Of a DNA stretch of 64,000 nt, positions 1-8,891 are shown piece by piece. A model generated the notes under the pieces. That model ran no database searches. It saw only the letters and a program-made list of their open reading frames with translations, and had not been told where the DNA came from. Numbering within the stretch: position 1 is the first letter of the stretch; the number at the start of each line of letters is the position of its first letter. The position numbers and the translations under genes are program-made. Origin of the DNA: Planotetraspora mira (GTDB lineage Bacteria; Actinomycetota; Actinomycetes; Streptosporangiales; Streptosporangiaceae); the NCBI RefSeq assembly GCF_016863275.1, contig NZ_BOOO01000022.1:124001-188000 (forward strand), in the 5' to 3' direction.

Positions 1-857
1 CCGGCTGTCAGGTCCGCGGGAGGCGTCGCGGACCGGGGGCCGGAGCCGGTGGGGCCGACCGTGTCGGGGCTTTCCTGCGTTCCCGTCAGATCCGGCAAGC
101 CCGGCCTGTGGGGGCGGGAGTCATGGCCCCTGTCATCCTGAGGGGACCTGGCCGGGCCTGTATAGGGCCTACGGCGGTGTTTCCCGGAATCTGAGACACG
201 ACCACTCGGTGTGCCCGTCCATCCGCTCTGAGGGCCGTCGTGCTCGCCGGGCCCGGATTGGCCGGGCACGCAGACCCCGGGCTTGGATTCCCCAGGCTTC
301 GAGTCACCGGGCTTCGAGTCACCGGGCTTGGGATCATCCGGCTTCGAGTCCCCAGGCTTGGAGTCACCTGGTTTGGAGTCGCCCGGCTTCGGATCGCCAG
401 GCTGAGATCCGCCGTGCACGCCGTCGCCCGGCATGGGCGCCGGCTTCATGGGGTCGCGCTTGGGCTTCGGCCGGGCAGGCTCGCGCTTGTCCGGAGGGCG
501 AGTGGCCGGCTCACGCTTGGGGCCCGCGCCCTTCCCCTTCTCGCGAGGGCCGTCATCGGTGACGACCCTCTTCGGAACGGGCGACGAGATGATCGCCACC
601 AGGGATTCGTGCCCGCCCTGTCGCCGCTGCTTCTCCTGCTTCTCGAGAAGGGCCAGGCGGTCGGTGACGTCTTTCACCATCCCCCGGCACGCGTCGGCGA
701 CCTCCGCCGGGTGATGCGTCGCCTGGACCGCGACGCCGGCTCCCCGGGTCAGCTGCGCGATCCGCGCGTCGAGGGTGTCCAGTCGCTTCGCGGCCCGCTG
801 GAGATCTGCCAGCATCTCGCGGACGAGCTTCGGATCCATCCCATCGAGCTTGGCCAT
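1..857 (-). CDS. Hypothetical protein with Gly-Asp-Ser-Lys-Pro repeats (partial, C-terminus off window)
   Basis: The frame is open from the ATG at 857 to the window edge with no stop, so the C-terminus is missing. GGAGG at 865-869 lies 7 nt before this ATG; another in-frame ATG at 863 is too close to it. Residues 1-80 look helical and charged (MAKLDGMDPKLVREMLADL at the start). A basic Lys/Arg/Pro-rich stretch follows, and residues about 150-191 repeat PGDSKP-like units. No signal peptide or known domain is visible. The repeats resemble a flexible linker or wall-spanning segment, but without a signal sequence the location is unknown. Function not recognised. Confidence 0.6.
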   Translation of the reverse strand, partial: MAKLDGMDPKLVREMLADLQRAAKRLDTLDARIAQLTRGAGVAVQATHHPAEVADACRGMVKDVTDRLALLEKQEKQRRQGGHESLVAIISSPVPKRVVTDDGPREKGKGAGPKREPATRPPDKREPARPKPKRDPMKPAPMPGDGVHGGSQPGDPKPGDSKPGDSKPGDSKPDDPKPGDSKPGDSKPGESKPGVCVPGQSGPGEHDGPQSGWTGTPSGRVSDSGKHRRRPYTGPARSPQDDRGHDSRPHRPGLPDLTGTQESPDTVGPTGSGPRSATPPADLTA

Positions 858-1002
858 GGGCATGCCTCCGCAGAGATACCGGCAGAGATATCGGCGCACC
901 TCACGGTAGCCCGGAAGGCCGCATCACAACCCCGCCGATAGCCAGACGGCATGATTCGCCCCCCACGTCGCAGGGACCACATGGCCGTACGAACTGGAGG
1001 GC

Positions 1003-1650
1003 TCAGTCCTCCGTGGCGAGGTAACCGACGACCCCGCGGAGCTTGTCGACGGGGATCGCGCCCTTGCGGAGGATCCGCGGCACGGCGGTGGTCAGGTCGA
1101 GGATCGTGGACGGCACGTTGTCGGAGCACGGTCCGCCATCGAGGTACACGGAGACCGAGTCCCCCAGTTGCTCCTCGGCGTCGGCGGCGGTGGTCGCGGG
1201 TTCGGCGCCCGACCGGTTCGCGCTGGAGACCGCCATCGGACCCGTCTCCTTGAGGAGATCGAGGGCCACGGGGTGCAGCGGCATGCGGACGGCGACCGTC
1301 CCCCTCGTGTCGCCGAGATCCCACGACAACGACCGGTTGGCGCGCAGGATGAGCGTCAAGGGGCCGGGCCAGAAGGCGTCGGCGAGGTCCTGCCCGTACG
1401 TGCCGAGGCTCTCGACCAGGGCGTTGGCGGCCCGGACCGTGCCGACGAGCACGGGAACGGGCATGTCCCTGCCGCGCCCCTTCGCCTCGAGGAGCGCGGT
1501 CACGGCGGAGTGGGTGAAGGCGTCGGCGCCGATGCCGTAGACGGTGTCGGTGGGGATGACCACAAGCTCGCCCCGCCGTACGACCGAGGCGGCGTCGATA
1601 AGCCCCGAGACCCGTTCACCCTGATTGGCACAGTCATACCGTCGACTCAC
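1003..1650 (-). CDS. tsaC: Threonylcarbamoyl-AMP synthase (TsaC/YrdC family)
   Basis: This protein makes L-threonylcarbamoyl-AMP from threonine, bicarbonate and ATP, the first step of the t6A37 modification of ANN-decoding tRNAs. The 215-residue product shows the YrdC-fold signature VIPTDTVYGIGADAF near residue 30 and the SSANRSG loop further on. It lacks the extra Sua5 C-terminal domain, so it is the short TsaC type. The start chosen is GTG at 1650 (VSRRYDC), preceded by AGGATAGG; the frame extends further upstream without homologous-looking sequence. It is the last conserved gene of the rho-rpmE-prfA-prmC-tsaC series, about 90 bp after prmC. Confidence 0.9.
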   Translation of the reverse strand: MSRRYDCANQGERVSGLIDAASVVRRGELVVIPTDTVYGIGADAFTHSAVTALLEAKGRGRDMPVPVLVGTVRAANALVESLGTYGQDLADAFWPGPLTLILRANRSLSWDLGDTRGTVAVRMPLHPVALDLLKETGPMAVSSANRSGAEPATTAADAEEQLGDSVSVYLDGGPCSDNVPSTILDLTTAVPRILRKGAIPVDKLRGVVGYLATED

Positions 1651-1740
1651 ATGCCTATCCTGCCACGTGCCCCACCCCACTCCCTCCCCGCGACCATGCG
1701 TTAGCGAGCCGGTAGGCCCGTTCCCCGTGGTCAGGGAAGG

Positions 1741-2595
1741 TCAGTCCTGGTTCAGGCGGGCGGTGACGAAGCGGTCGCGGCCGGTCAGGTCCTGGCGGAG
1801 CCGCACGTCGCGCCAGCCCTTCTCCTCGGGAAACAGCCAGTACACCGAGTTCCCCTGCTCGTCCGCGTGCTCGACAGCGACGATTCCACCGGGTCGCAGG
1901 AGCCGCCTGGCCGTCCGCTCCACGGCCCTGACCTCGTCGAGGCCGTCGTCTCCCGAGCCGTAGAGGGCTCGGGACGGGTCGTAGTCGCGCACTTCGGGAT
2001 CACGCGGGATCGCGCCCGGCGGAATGTACGGCGGGTTGGAGATCACCAGGTCGACGCGCCCGTTGAGTTCCGGCAGGCAGTCGGCGAGGTCCTCTGGATG
2101 GAGCGAGGTCCGGCCCTGGCCGTGCTCGAGGATGTTCCGCTTGGCCCAGCCGTACGCCACGGGGTCGATCTCGACGGCGTGCACCTGCGCGAGCGCGACC
2201 TCCTGGGCTATGGACAACGCGATCGCCCCCGAGCCGGTGCCGAGGTCCACGACGACCGGCGAGGTCACGTCCATCTCCCGCAGGCGGTCGATGGCCCAGC
2301 CCGCCACGACCTCGGTCTCCGGCCGGGGCACGAAGACCCCGGGACCGACCTCGAGCGACAGGTACCGGAAGTAGGCACGGCCGGTGATGTGCTGGAGCGG
2401 CTCGCGGGCCTCCCTGCGGGCGATGCCCTCCCAGAAGAGTGCGTCGAAGTCGGCGTCCTTGACCATGTGCAGCGTTCCTCGCGACACACCATGGACAAAA
2501 GCCGCAATTTCCTCGGCGTCCGTGCGCGGTGACGGAACGCCCGCCTCAGCGAGCCGGGCGGTGGCGTGGGCGATCTCGTCGAACAGGAAGGTCAT
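1741..2595 (-). CDS. prmC: Peptide chain release factor N5-glutamine methyltransferase PrmC (HemK)
   Basis: PrmC methylates the glutamine of the GGQ motif in release factors, using S-adenosylmethionine. The 284-residue protein has an N-terminal helical substrate-binding domain (about 1-75), the SAM-binding motif VDLGTGSGAIAL (116-127) and the catalytic NPPY motif (187-190) that contacts the target glutamine. It starts with ATG at 2595, 47 bp after the stop of prfA, which encodes its substrate. The pair is probably co-transcribed. Length is normal for the family and nothing is missing. Confidence 0.95.
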   Translation of the reverse strand: MTFLFDEIAHATARLAEAGVPSPRTDAEEIAAFVHGVSRGTLHMVKDADFDALFWEGIARREAREPLQHITGRAYFRYLSLEVGPGVFVPRPETEVVAGWAIDRLREMDVTSPVVVDLGTGSGAIALSIAQEVALAQVHAVEIDPVAYGWAKRNILEHGQGRTSLHPEDLADCLPELNGRVDLVISNPPYIPPGAIPRDPEVRDYDPSRALYGSGDDGLDEVRAVERTARRLLRPGGIVAVEHADEQGNSVYWLFPEEKGWRDVRLRQDLTGRDRFVTARLNQD

Positions 2596-2642
2596 GGTCT
2601 CTTACGGCATGGGCTCAGGGGCGGTCTGGGAACCAGACGCCT

Positions 2643-3692
2643 CTACGACGAATGAGCAGCGAGCTTCTCCGACAGTTCGGCGTCCAGCAATGCCTGTATC
2701 ACCGCATCGAGATCGCCGTCCAGGACTTGGTCGAGGTTGTACGCCTTGAAGCCCACTCGATGATCGGAGATGCGGTTCTCCGGATAGTTGTAGGTCCTGA
2801 TCCGCTCGGAACGGTCGACCGTGCGCACCTGCGACTTGCGCTCCGCCATGGCGGCGGCCTCGGCCTCCTCCTGGGCGATCGCGAGCAGCCGCGCGCGCAG
2901 GATGCGCAGCGCCGACTCCTTGTTCTGGAGCTGGCTCTTCTCGTTCTGGCAGGAGACGACCACGCCGGTCGGGAGATGGGTGATCCGGACAGCAGAGTCG
3001 GTCGTGTTGACGCTCTGACCGCCGGGACCGCTGGACCTGAAGACGTCGATGCGCAGGTCGTTGGCATCGATCTGGACGTCGACGTCCTCGGCCTCGGGGT
3101 AGACGAGCACCCCGGCCGCCGACGTGTGGATGCGGCCCTGCGACTCGGTCACCGGCACCCGCTGGACACGATGGACGCCGCCCTCGAACTTGAGCCGGGA
3201 CCAGACGCCCTCCTTGCCCTTGATCGCGACCGTGACGTCTTTGTAGCCGCCCAGATCGGAGTGCTGCGCGTCGATGACCTCGGTCTTGTATCCGACCCGT
3301 TCCGCGAACCTCAGGTACATCCGCAGGAGGTCCCCGGCGAACAGCGCGGACTCCTGCCCGCCCTCACCCGCCTTGATCTCCATGATGATGTCCTTGTCAT
3401 CGTTGGGGTCACGCGGGACGAGCAGGTGCGTCAGCCTCTCCTCCAGAGCCGGGATGCGGCTCTCGAGCTCGGCCGCCTCCTCCGCGAAGGCCTGATCCTC
3501 CGCCGCCAACTCCCGGGCCGCGGACAGGTCCTCCCGGACGCTTTCCAGCTCGCGGTAGGTCCCGACGATGGGCGTCAGCACCGCGTAGCGCTTCCCGTAG
3601 GTCCTGGCCTTCGCCTGGTCGGCGTGCACGGCGGGATCGGCGAGCCGCTGCTCCAGATCCGCGTACTCACTGATGATCTCATCGAGGTTCAC
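2643..3692 (-). CDS. prfA: Peptide chain release factor 1
   Basis: RF1 reads UAA and UAG in the ribosomal A site and triggers hydrolysis of peptidyl-tRNA. The frame is open further upstream, but the start is the GTG at 3692 ([10 protein letters not shown]), which has AAGGAG about 7 nt before it; this gives 349 residues, close to the family norm. The anticodon-like tripeptide is PVT (180-182; PAT in E. coli), which assigns it to RF1 rather than RF2. The catalytic GGQ is at 224-226 within [14 protein letters not shown]. The N-terminal third is a long charged helical domain. Confidence 0.95.
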   Translation of the reverse strand: MNLDEIISEYADLEQRLADPAVHADQAKARTYGKRYAVLTPIVGTYRELESVREDLSAARELAAEDQAFAEEAAELESRIPALEERLTHLLVPRDPNDDKDIIMEIKAGEGGQESALFAGDLLRMYLRFAERVGYKTEVIDAQHSDLGGYKDVTVAIKGKEGVWSRLKFEGGVHRVQRVPVTESQGRIHTSAAGVLVYPEAEDVDVQIDANDLRIDVFRSSGPGGQSVNTTDSAVRITHLPTGVVVSCQNEKSQLQNKESALRILRARLLAIAQEEAEAAAMAERKSQVRTVDRSERIRTYNYPENRISDHRVGFKAYNLDQVLDGDLDAVIQALLDAELSEKLAAHSS

Positions 3693-3732
3693 CGCACACT
3701 CCTTCAACTCAGGAATTCGCCCGTAATCGCCA

Positions 3733-3788
3733 AGGACGCCGGCTCCGGCGCGCTCTTGATCGACCGAGCGCGCCCGAACCGGCGTCCT
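3733..3788 (-). terminator. Hairpin after rpmE
   Basis: AGGACGCCGG (3733-3742) pairs exactly with CCGGCGTCCT (3779-3788), with a further inner GCGCTC/GAGCGC stem. It lies just after the rpmE stop and before the prfA ribosome binding site, so it could end or attenuate transcription from rpmE into prfA. There is no T tract, as is common in actinomycetes. Confidence 0.6.
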
Positions 3789-3795
3789 GAAAGAG

Positions 3796-4014
3796 CTACT
3801 TGCTCTGGGCCTTCTTCCCGAAGCGCGCCTCGAAGCGCGCCACCCGGCCACCGGTGTCGAGGATCTTCTGCTTGCCCGTGTAGAACGGGTGGCAGGCCGA
3901 GCAGACGTCAGCGTGGATCACGCCGCTCGTCGCGGTGCTGCGCGTGGTGAAGGAGCTCCCGCAGGCGCAGGTCACGGTGGTGACCACGTACTCCGGGTGG
4001 ATGTCGGGCTTCAT
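3796..4014 (-). CDS. rpmE: 50S ribosomal protein L31, zinc-binding form
   Basis: L31 is a large-subunit protein that helps bridge the 50S and 30S subunits. The 72-residue product starts [19 protein letters not shown] and keeps four cysteines, C16, C18, C38 and C41 ([11 protein letters not shown]), so it is the zinc-containing C+ type; zinc-starved actinomycetes usually swap this for a C- paralogue encoded elsewhere. It lies between rho and prfA on the same strand, flanked by hairpins on both sides, so it may also be made from its own transcript. Confidence 0.95.
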   Translation of the reverse strand: MKPDIHPEYVVTTVTCACGSSFTTRSTATSGVIHADVCSACHPFYTGKQKILDTGGRVARFEARFGKKAQSK

Positions 4015-4189
4015 GTCTGTTTCCTAACGCTCAGTGCGGTCGCCGGGTCGCTTTGCCTGGACGGCTTGCGCGCATCGGCACACTCAATATGCGCGCGGCG
4101 GGAACCGGTACCGCTGCGGTTCGGGTTCCAGTGTGCCAGATCCTGCAACCTTCCCAGGCCATCGGCTATTCCTCGCACGCCGTACGTGA

Positions 4190-4223
4190 CGACGCCCCGG
4201 GCGGCGGACCGCCCAGGGCGTCG
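4190..4223 (-). terminator. Hairpin terminator after rho
   Basis: A 15-bp stem (4190-4204 with 4209-4223) with a single C-A mismatch and a CGGA loop begins about 13 bp past the rho stop. GC-rich arms without a T tract are typical of actinomycete terminators. Confidence 0.65.
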
Positions 4224-4235
4224 ATCATGTGTGAA

Positions 4236-6305
4236 CTAGTCGCGGTCGTTGCTGACCGTGGTCTTCTGGACCTGGAGCAGGAACTCGGCGTTCGACTTGG
4301 TCTCCTTCATCTTCTCGAGAAGGAGTTCCAGAGCCTGCTGCATGTCCAGGGCGTGCAGCACGCGCCGCAGCTTCCAGACGATCGCCAGCTCGTCCCTGCC
4401 CATGAGGATCTCTTCCTTACGGGTGCTGGACGCGTCGACGTCCACCGCGGGGAAGATCCGCTTGTCGGCGAGGGACCGGTTGAGCTTGAGCTCCATGTTG
4501 CCGGTGCCCTTGAACTCCTCGAAGATGACCTCGTCCATCTTGGACCCGGTCTCGACCAGGGCCGTGGCGAGGATCGTCAGCGAGCCGCCGTTCTCGATGT
4601 TGCGGGCGGCGCCGAAGAAGCGCTTCGGCGGGTAGAGCGCCGTGGAGTCGACACCACCGGACAGGATTCGGCCGCTCGCGGGCGCCGCGAGGTTGTAGGC
4701 GCGGCCCAGGCGGGTGATCGAGTCGAGCAGGACGACCACGTCGTGACCGAGCTCCACCAGACGCTTGGCGCGCTCGATGGCGAGCTCGGCGACGGTGGTG
4801 TGGTCCTCGGCCGGACGGTCGAAGGTCGAGTGGATGACCTCGCCCTTGACCGACCGCTGCATGTCGGTGACCTCTTCCGGACGCTCGTCGACCAGGACGA
4901 CCATCAGGTGGCACTCGGGGTTGTTGTGCATGATCGCGTTGGCGATCGTCTGCAGCACCATCGTCTTGCCCGCCTTCGGCGGGGAGACGATCAGACCACG
5001 CTGGCCCTTGCCGATCGGCGAGACCAGGTCGATGATCCGCGTGGTCAGGATGTTCGGCTCGGTCTCCAGACGCAGACGGTCCTGCGGGTAGAGCGGCGTC
5101 AGCTTGTTGAAGTCGGGCCGCTGACGCGCCTGCTCCGGCTCCATGCCGTTGACCGTGTCGAGCCGGACCAGCGCGTTGAACTTCTCGCGGCGCTCGCCGT
5201 CGCGCGGCTGGCGGACCGCGCCGGTGACGACGTCGCCCTTGCGCAGGCCGTTACGGCGGATCTGGGCGAGCGAGACGTAGACGTCGTTGGAGCCCGGCAG
5301 GTAGCCGCTCGTCCGGACGAACGCGTAGTTGTCGAGGATGTCGAGGATTCCGGCGATCGGGATGAGGACGTCGTCCTCGCTGATCACGGGCTCGTTGCTG
5401 TCGAAACGGTCGCGCCCGCGACGGTTGCGCTCGCGGAAGCGGCCGCGGCGGCCGCGGGGGTCGTCACCCTGCTGGTCGCCCCTGTCTCCGCCGCGATCCT
5501 GCTGGTCGCCACGGTTCCCGCGGTCACCACGGTCACTACGGCTCTGCTGGTCACCGCGGTCACCGCGGCTCTGCTGGTCACCGCGCTCGCCGCGACCCTG
5601 CTGGTCACGGCCGGGCTGGTCGGTGCGGCCCTGCTGGTCACGGTCACGGCCACGGCTCTGGCCCTCGCCCGCGTCGACGGCGACGCGCTGGTCGGCGCGG
5701 CCGTCGCGGTCGCCTCTGCGGTCGCCCCGCTCCCCGCGGTCGCGGTTGCGACGCTCACGGCGGTCGCCCCGCTCGCCACGAGCCTCGCGGACCTCGCCCT
5801 GGGCGGCGTCGGCCTGCGGGTCGGCAGCGGAACCGGATGCGGTGCTCAGGGTCTCGGCCGGAGCGACGACGGCCGTGGACACGGTCGGAGCGCTGTCCAC
5901 GCGCTCCACCGAAACACGGTCCTCACGGGTCACGACGGCGGGCGCTGCGGCCACGAGGTCGCCGGCCGGGGCCGCGACGGGCTCAGCGGCGGGCGCGGCG
6001 GAGCGGGAACGTTCCCGACGACCGCGAGTGGGGCGCTCCGCGACGACGGCGGTCTCCACCGGCGCCTTCGGCTCAGCGGAGGTCTCCCCCGATCCGCCCT
6101 GCTTCTCCTGGATGGCCGCGATGAGCTGGCTCTTGCGCATCCGGCCGGTCCCGCTGATGCCGAGGCCGCTGGCCATGGCCTGCAGTTCGGGAAGCACCAT
6201 GCCGGCCAGGCCGGTGCCGGAGCGACGACGCTGTCGGGCCGGAGCGGAATTGGGGGTGTCGCCGGCGGCCTTGCCGTCGGAGAGGAGTTCGGTGGTGTCG
6301 CTCAA
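4236..6305 (-). CDS. rho: Transcription termination factor Rho with long Arg/Asp/Gly/Gln-rich insert
   Basis: Rho is a hexameric RNA-dependent ATPase that ends transcription. The C-terminal half is conventional: an RNA-binding domain begins near residue 320 (DNYAFVRTSGYLPG), followed by the P-loop PPKAGKT near 443, the LLDSITRLGRAYN segment and the secondary RNA-site loop. The N-terminus has the Rho_N helical domain (ELQAMASGLGISGTGRMRK), a Pro/Ala region, then at residues about 175-307 a low-complexity insert built from RGD, RGDQQ and DRGD units. Such inserts are usual in high-GC actinobacteria. The start appears to be TTG at 6305, with GGAAGGA 7 nt upstream. Confidence 0.95.
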   Translation of the reverse strand: MSDTTELLSDGKAAGDTPNSAPARQRRRSGTGLAGMVLPELQAMASGLGISGTGRMRKSQLIAAIQEKQGGSGETSAEPKAPVETAVVAERPTRGRRERSRSAAPAAEPVAAPAGDLVAAAPAVVTREDRVSVERVDSAPTVSTAVVAPAETLSTASGSAADPQADAAQGEVREARGERGDRRERRNRDRGERGDRRGDRDGRADQRVAVDAGEGQSRGRDRDQQGRTDQPGRDQQGRGERGDQQSRGDRGDQQSRSDRGDRGNRGDQQDRGGDRGDQQGDDPRGRRGRFRERNRRGRDRFDSNEPVISEDDVLIPIAGILDILDNYAFVRTSGYLPGSNDVYVSLAQIRRNGLRKGDVVTGAVRQPRDGERREKFNALVRLDTVNGMEPEQARQRPDFNKLTPLYPQDRLRLETEPNILTTRIIDLVSPIGKGQRGLIVSPPKAGKTMVLQTIANAIMHNNPECHLMVVLVDERPEEVTDMQRSVKGEVIHSTFDRPAEDHTTVAELAIERAKRLVELGHDVVVLLDSITRLGRAYNLAAPASGRILSGGVDSTALYPPKRFFGAARNIENGGSLTILATALVETGSKMDEVIFEEFKGTGNMELKLNRSLADKRIFPAVDVDASSTRKEEILMGRDELAIVWKLRRVLHALDMQQALELLLEKMKETKSNAEFLLQVQKTTVSNDRD

Positions 6306-6718
6306 CTAAAGGTCCTTCCCAGGGGTCGGGCGCCAGACTTTTGCGTCCATGCGTCCCGGTGGTGCGACCCGGCGGGACAGACCGGGTCGGAATTCGCGAA
6401 TCTCATGTGTCCATGACCCTCGGGACTCGCGAGCGGTAGGTGCCCGGGGATCAGCCCCCGGATTGTCGCCACCGACCAGGTGTCTTGGTGGTACGAACTC
6501 GCAAGTCTCCGAGAACCCCGCCTCTGGTCATGCCACCCGGAGGTGTGCCGACTGGAGGAAACGGTTTCAGGGAAATCGCCCTGCCCGCGTCGAAGGACGC
6601 GAGGCGAAGTGCAGCGATGTGCGAATGACAAGCACGCACCCAACACGGGGGCACCTGGTGCGGCTATCAGCCTAACATCACCAGCGCGCACAGCTATTCC
6701 CTGAAGGTCGAAGAGGCA
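6306..6718 (-). promoter_or_regulatory. Rho promoter and long 5' leader
   Basis: This 413-bp stretch holds no gene. It must carry the rho promoter, because thrB ends at 6719. A TAGGCT -10-like hexamer reads on the minus strand at 6669-6674, without a clear -35. If it is used, the rho leader would be about 350 nt. A short GC hairpin (CCGGGG 6444-6449 with CCCCGG 6456-6461) is present. Long leaders that allow Rho-dependent attenuation of rho are known in other bacteria; that is an inference here. Confidence 0.4.
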
Positions 6719-7678
6719 TCAGCGTGTCTCGGGAAACAGAACGCCCGCACCAACCGTGTCGACGTTCATTGGCTGGATTAGCCACTCCGTACCCACTTCT
6801 GGCGCGATCAAATCCTGCGTATCCCGTGTCGAAAACACGAGGATGGTGGGGCCCGCCCCCGAGACCACGGCGGGCACGCCCGCCGCTCGAAGCCGCCGCA
6901 CCAGAGCCGCGGTCCGCGGCATCGCGGGAGCACGGTAGTCCTGGTGGAGCCGGTCTTCGGTGGCCGCCATGAGCAGGCCGGATTCCGGTCTCCGGGTGAG
7001 CGCCGCGACGAGCAGCGCCGCCCGTCCCGCGTTCGCCGCCGCATCGGAGTGCGGGACGTCCTTCGGAAGCAGGCCCCGCGCCTCCTCCGTCGACAGACGG
7101 AAACCGGGGACGAGCACGACCGGCCGCACATCCTCGTGCGGTTCCAGTTTGACCATACGCGCCGGTCCGGACAGCTCCGACCACGCGATCGTCAGTCCGC
7201 CCGCCAGGCAGGGGGCGACGTTGTCCGGATGCCCCTCGAGCTCCGTGGCCAGCGCGAAGACGTCGGCGTCCGTCAGATCGCCGGCGCCCGCCGCCCACTC
7301 GTCTCGCGGGCCTGCCGTACCGGCGAGGGCCCGGGCCGCGAGGATGCCCGCGCAGATCGCGGCCGAGGAGGATCCGAGGCCGCGGGCGTGCGGGATGCGG
7401 TTGAGGCAACGGAGTCCGATGCCCGCGGGCTGAGCGGCGCCCATGCGGTCGAACGCGGCACGCATGGTCTTGACGATCAGGTGGCCTTCGCCCCGGTCGA
7501 GCTCACCGGCGCCCTCACCCTCGACGTGGACGCGCACGCCGTCGTCGGCGAGCAGCGTGACCTCCACCTCGTCGTGCAGGTCGAGCGCGAGACCGAGGCT
7601 GTCGAAGCCGGGACCGAGGTTGGCGCTGGTCGCCGGTACCCGCACGACGACGCCGGGACGATCGTTGGCTGTTGTCAT
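6719..7678 (-). CDS. thrB: Homoserine kinase
   Basis: ThrB phosphorylates L-homoserine with ATP to O-phosphohomoserine, the substrate of ThrC. The 319-residue protein is a GHMP kinase: N-terminal VPATSANLGPGFDSLGLAL, the ATP-binding glycine/serine loop ARGLGSSSAAICAGILAA near residue 100, and the C-terminal motif VVSGAGPTILVF. Its start is ATG at 7678. It follows thrC on the same strand, but the 154-bp gap contains three copies of the GCATGATCAC repeat seen elsewhere in the window. Confidence 0.95.
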   Translation of the reverse strand: MTTANDRPGVVVRVPATSANLGPGFDSLGLALDLHDEVEVTLLADDGVRVHVEGEGAGELDRGEGHLIVKTMRAAFDRMGAAQPAGIGLRCLNRIPHARGLGSSSAAICAGILAARALAGTAGPRDEWAAGAGDLTDADVFALATELEGHPDNVAPCLAGGLTIAWSELSGPARMVKLEPHEDVRPVVLVPGFRLSTEEARGLLPKDVPHSDAAANAGRAALLVAALTRRPESGLLMAATEDRLHQDYRAPAMPRTAALVRRLRAAGVPAVVSGAGPTILVFSTRDTQDLIAPEVGTEWLIQPMNVDTVGAGVLFPETR

Positions 7679-7697
7679 TCATCACCTGAGCCGATGT

Positions 7698-7815
7698 GCA
7701 TGATCACGAACAGTATCTTGGCTGGCCGGACTGACATTTCACGAATCCCCGCATGATCACGACGAGGGTCCCCCGCGGCGCCGGTGGCGCGATGCGAGGA
7801 CCTGTGCGTGATCAC
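7698..7815. repeat. GCATGATCAC repeat cluster in the thrC-thrB gap
   Basis: Two exact copies of GCATGATCAC (7698-7707, 7751-7760) and one with a single change (GCGTGATCAC, 7806-7815) are spaced about 54 bp apart. Read on the minus strand, the middle copy is followed by GGGGATTCG, matching the downstream consensus of the larger clusters at 24351-24571 and 25351-25465. The repeats separate two genes that are normally tightly linked. Confidence 0.7.
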
Positions 7816-7832
7816 GCGGGATGACGGGCGCG

Positions 7833-8891
7833 TCAGGCCAGTTCGAGGGCGGAGGCGGCCGCGAAGGCGTCGACGGGGATCGTCACCGGCGTCGGAGCAC
7901 CGGAGATCGCCCAGTCGGGGTCCTTCAGGCCGTTGCCGGTCACCGTGCACACCACGCGCTGCCCGGGCACGAGCATTCCCTGTCCATGCGCCTGCAGCAG
8001 GCCCGCCACGCTCGCGGCCGAGGCGAGCTCCACGAACACGCCCTCCTCCTGGGCCAGCAACTTGTACGCCGCGGCGATCTGACGGTCGGTGACGGCCTGG
8101 ATGGCCCCGCCCGACTCGTCGCGCGCGGCCTCGGCAAGGCGCCACGACGCCGGGTTGCCGATCCTGATGGCGGTGGCGATCGTATGCGGGTGGGTGACGG
8201 GGGCGCCGCTGACCAGGGGCGCCGCCCCGCTGGCCTGGAATCCCAGCATTCTGGGCCGCTTCGTGGCGATGCCCTCCTCGGCGTACTCCTTGTAGCCCAT
8301 CCAGTAGGCCGAGATGTTGCCCGCGTTGCCGACGGGGATGCAGTGCACGTCGGGCGCGTCGCCGAGTTGGTCCACGATCTCGAAGGCGGCGGTCTTCTGC
8401 CCCTGGAGCCGGTGCGGGTTGACCGAGTTCACCAGAGCGATCGGGTAGTTCTCCGCCAGTTTCCTGGTCATCTCCAGGCAGTCGTCGAACGAGCCCTCCA
8501 CCTGGAGCAGCCGGGCGCCGTGGACCAGCGCCTGGGCCAGCTTGCCCATCGCGATCTTGCCGCGCGGCACGAGGACCGCGCAGGTCAGCCCGGCCCGTAC
8601 GGCATAGGCGGCCGCGGAGGCGCTGGTGTTGCCCGTGGATGCGCAGATGACCGCCTTGGCGCCTTCCTCGAGCGCCTTGCTGATCGCCACGGTCATGCCG
8701 CGATCCTTGAAGCTCCCCGTCGGGTTGAGGCCCTCGACCTTGAGATGGACCTCGCATCCGGTCAGCTGGGAGACGCGCCGGGCCGGCACGAGAGGCGTTC
8801 CGCCCTCGAAGAGGGTGACCACCGGCGTCGTCGTGGACACGGGAAGCCGGTCACGGTACTCCTCGATGAGGCCACGCCAAGCCCTGGACAT
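7833..8891 (-). CDS. thrC: Threonine synthase
   Basis: ThrC converts O-phospho-L-homoserine to L-threonine with pyridoxal phosphate. The 352-residue product keeps the PLP-lysine motif [11 protein letters not shown] near residue 55, the serine/threonine-rich phosphate cup [15 protein letters not shown], and [17 protein letters not shown]. The frame is open further upstream, but ATG at 8891 ([18 protein letters not shown]) has GGAGGGAG about 6 nt before it and matches the usual N-terminus. In most actinomycetes thrC follows hom directly; here about 7.6 kb of unrelated genes separate them. Confidence 0.95.
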   Translation of the reverse strand: MSRAWRGLIEEYRDRLPVSTTTPVVTLFEGGTPLVPARRVSQLTGCEVHLKVEGLNPTGSFKDRGMTVAISKALEEGAKAVICASTGNTSASAAAYAVRAGLTCAVLVPRGKIAMGKLAQALVHGARLLQVEGSFDDCLEMTRKLAENYPIALVNSVNPHRLQGQKTAAFEIVDQLGDAPDVHCIPVGNAGNISAYWMGYKEYAEEGIATKRPRMLGFQASGAAPLVSGAPVTHPHTIATAIRIGNPASWRLAEAARDESGGAIQAVTDRQIAAAYKLLAQEEGVFVELASAASVAGLLQAHGQGMLVPGQRVVCTVTGNGLKDPDWAISGAPTPVTIPVDAFAAASALELA

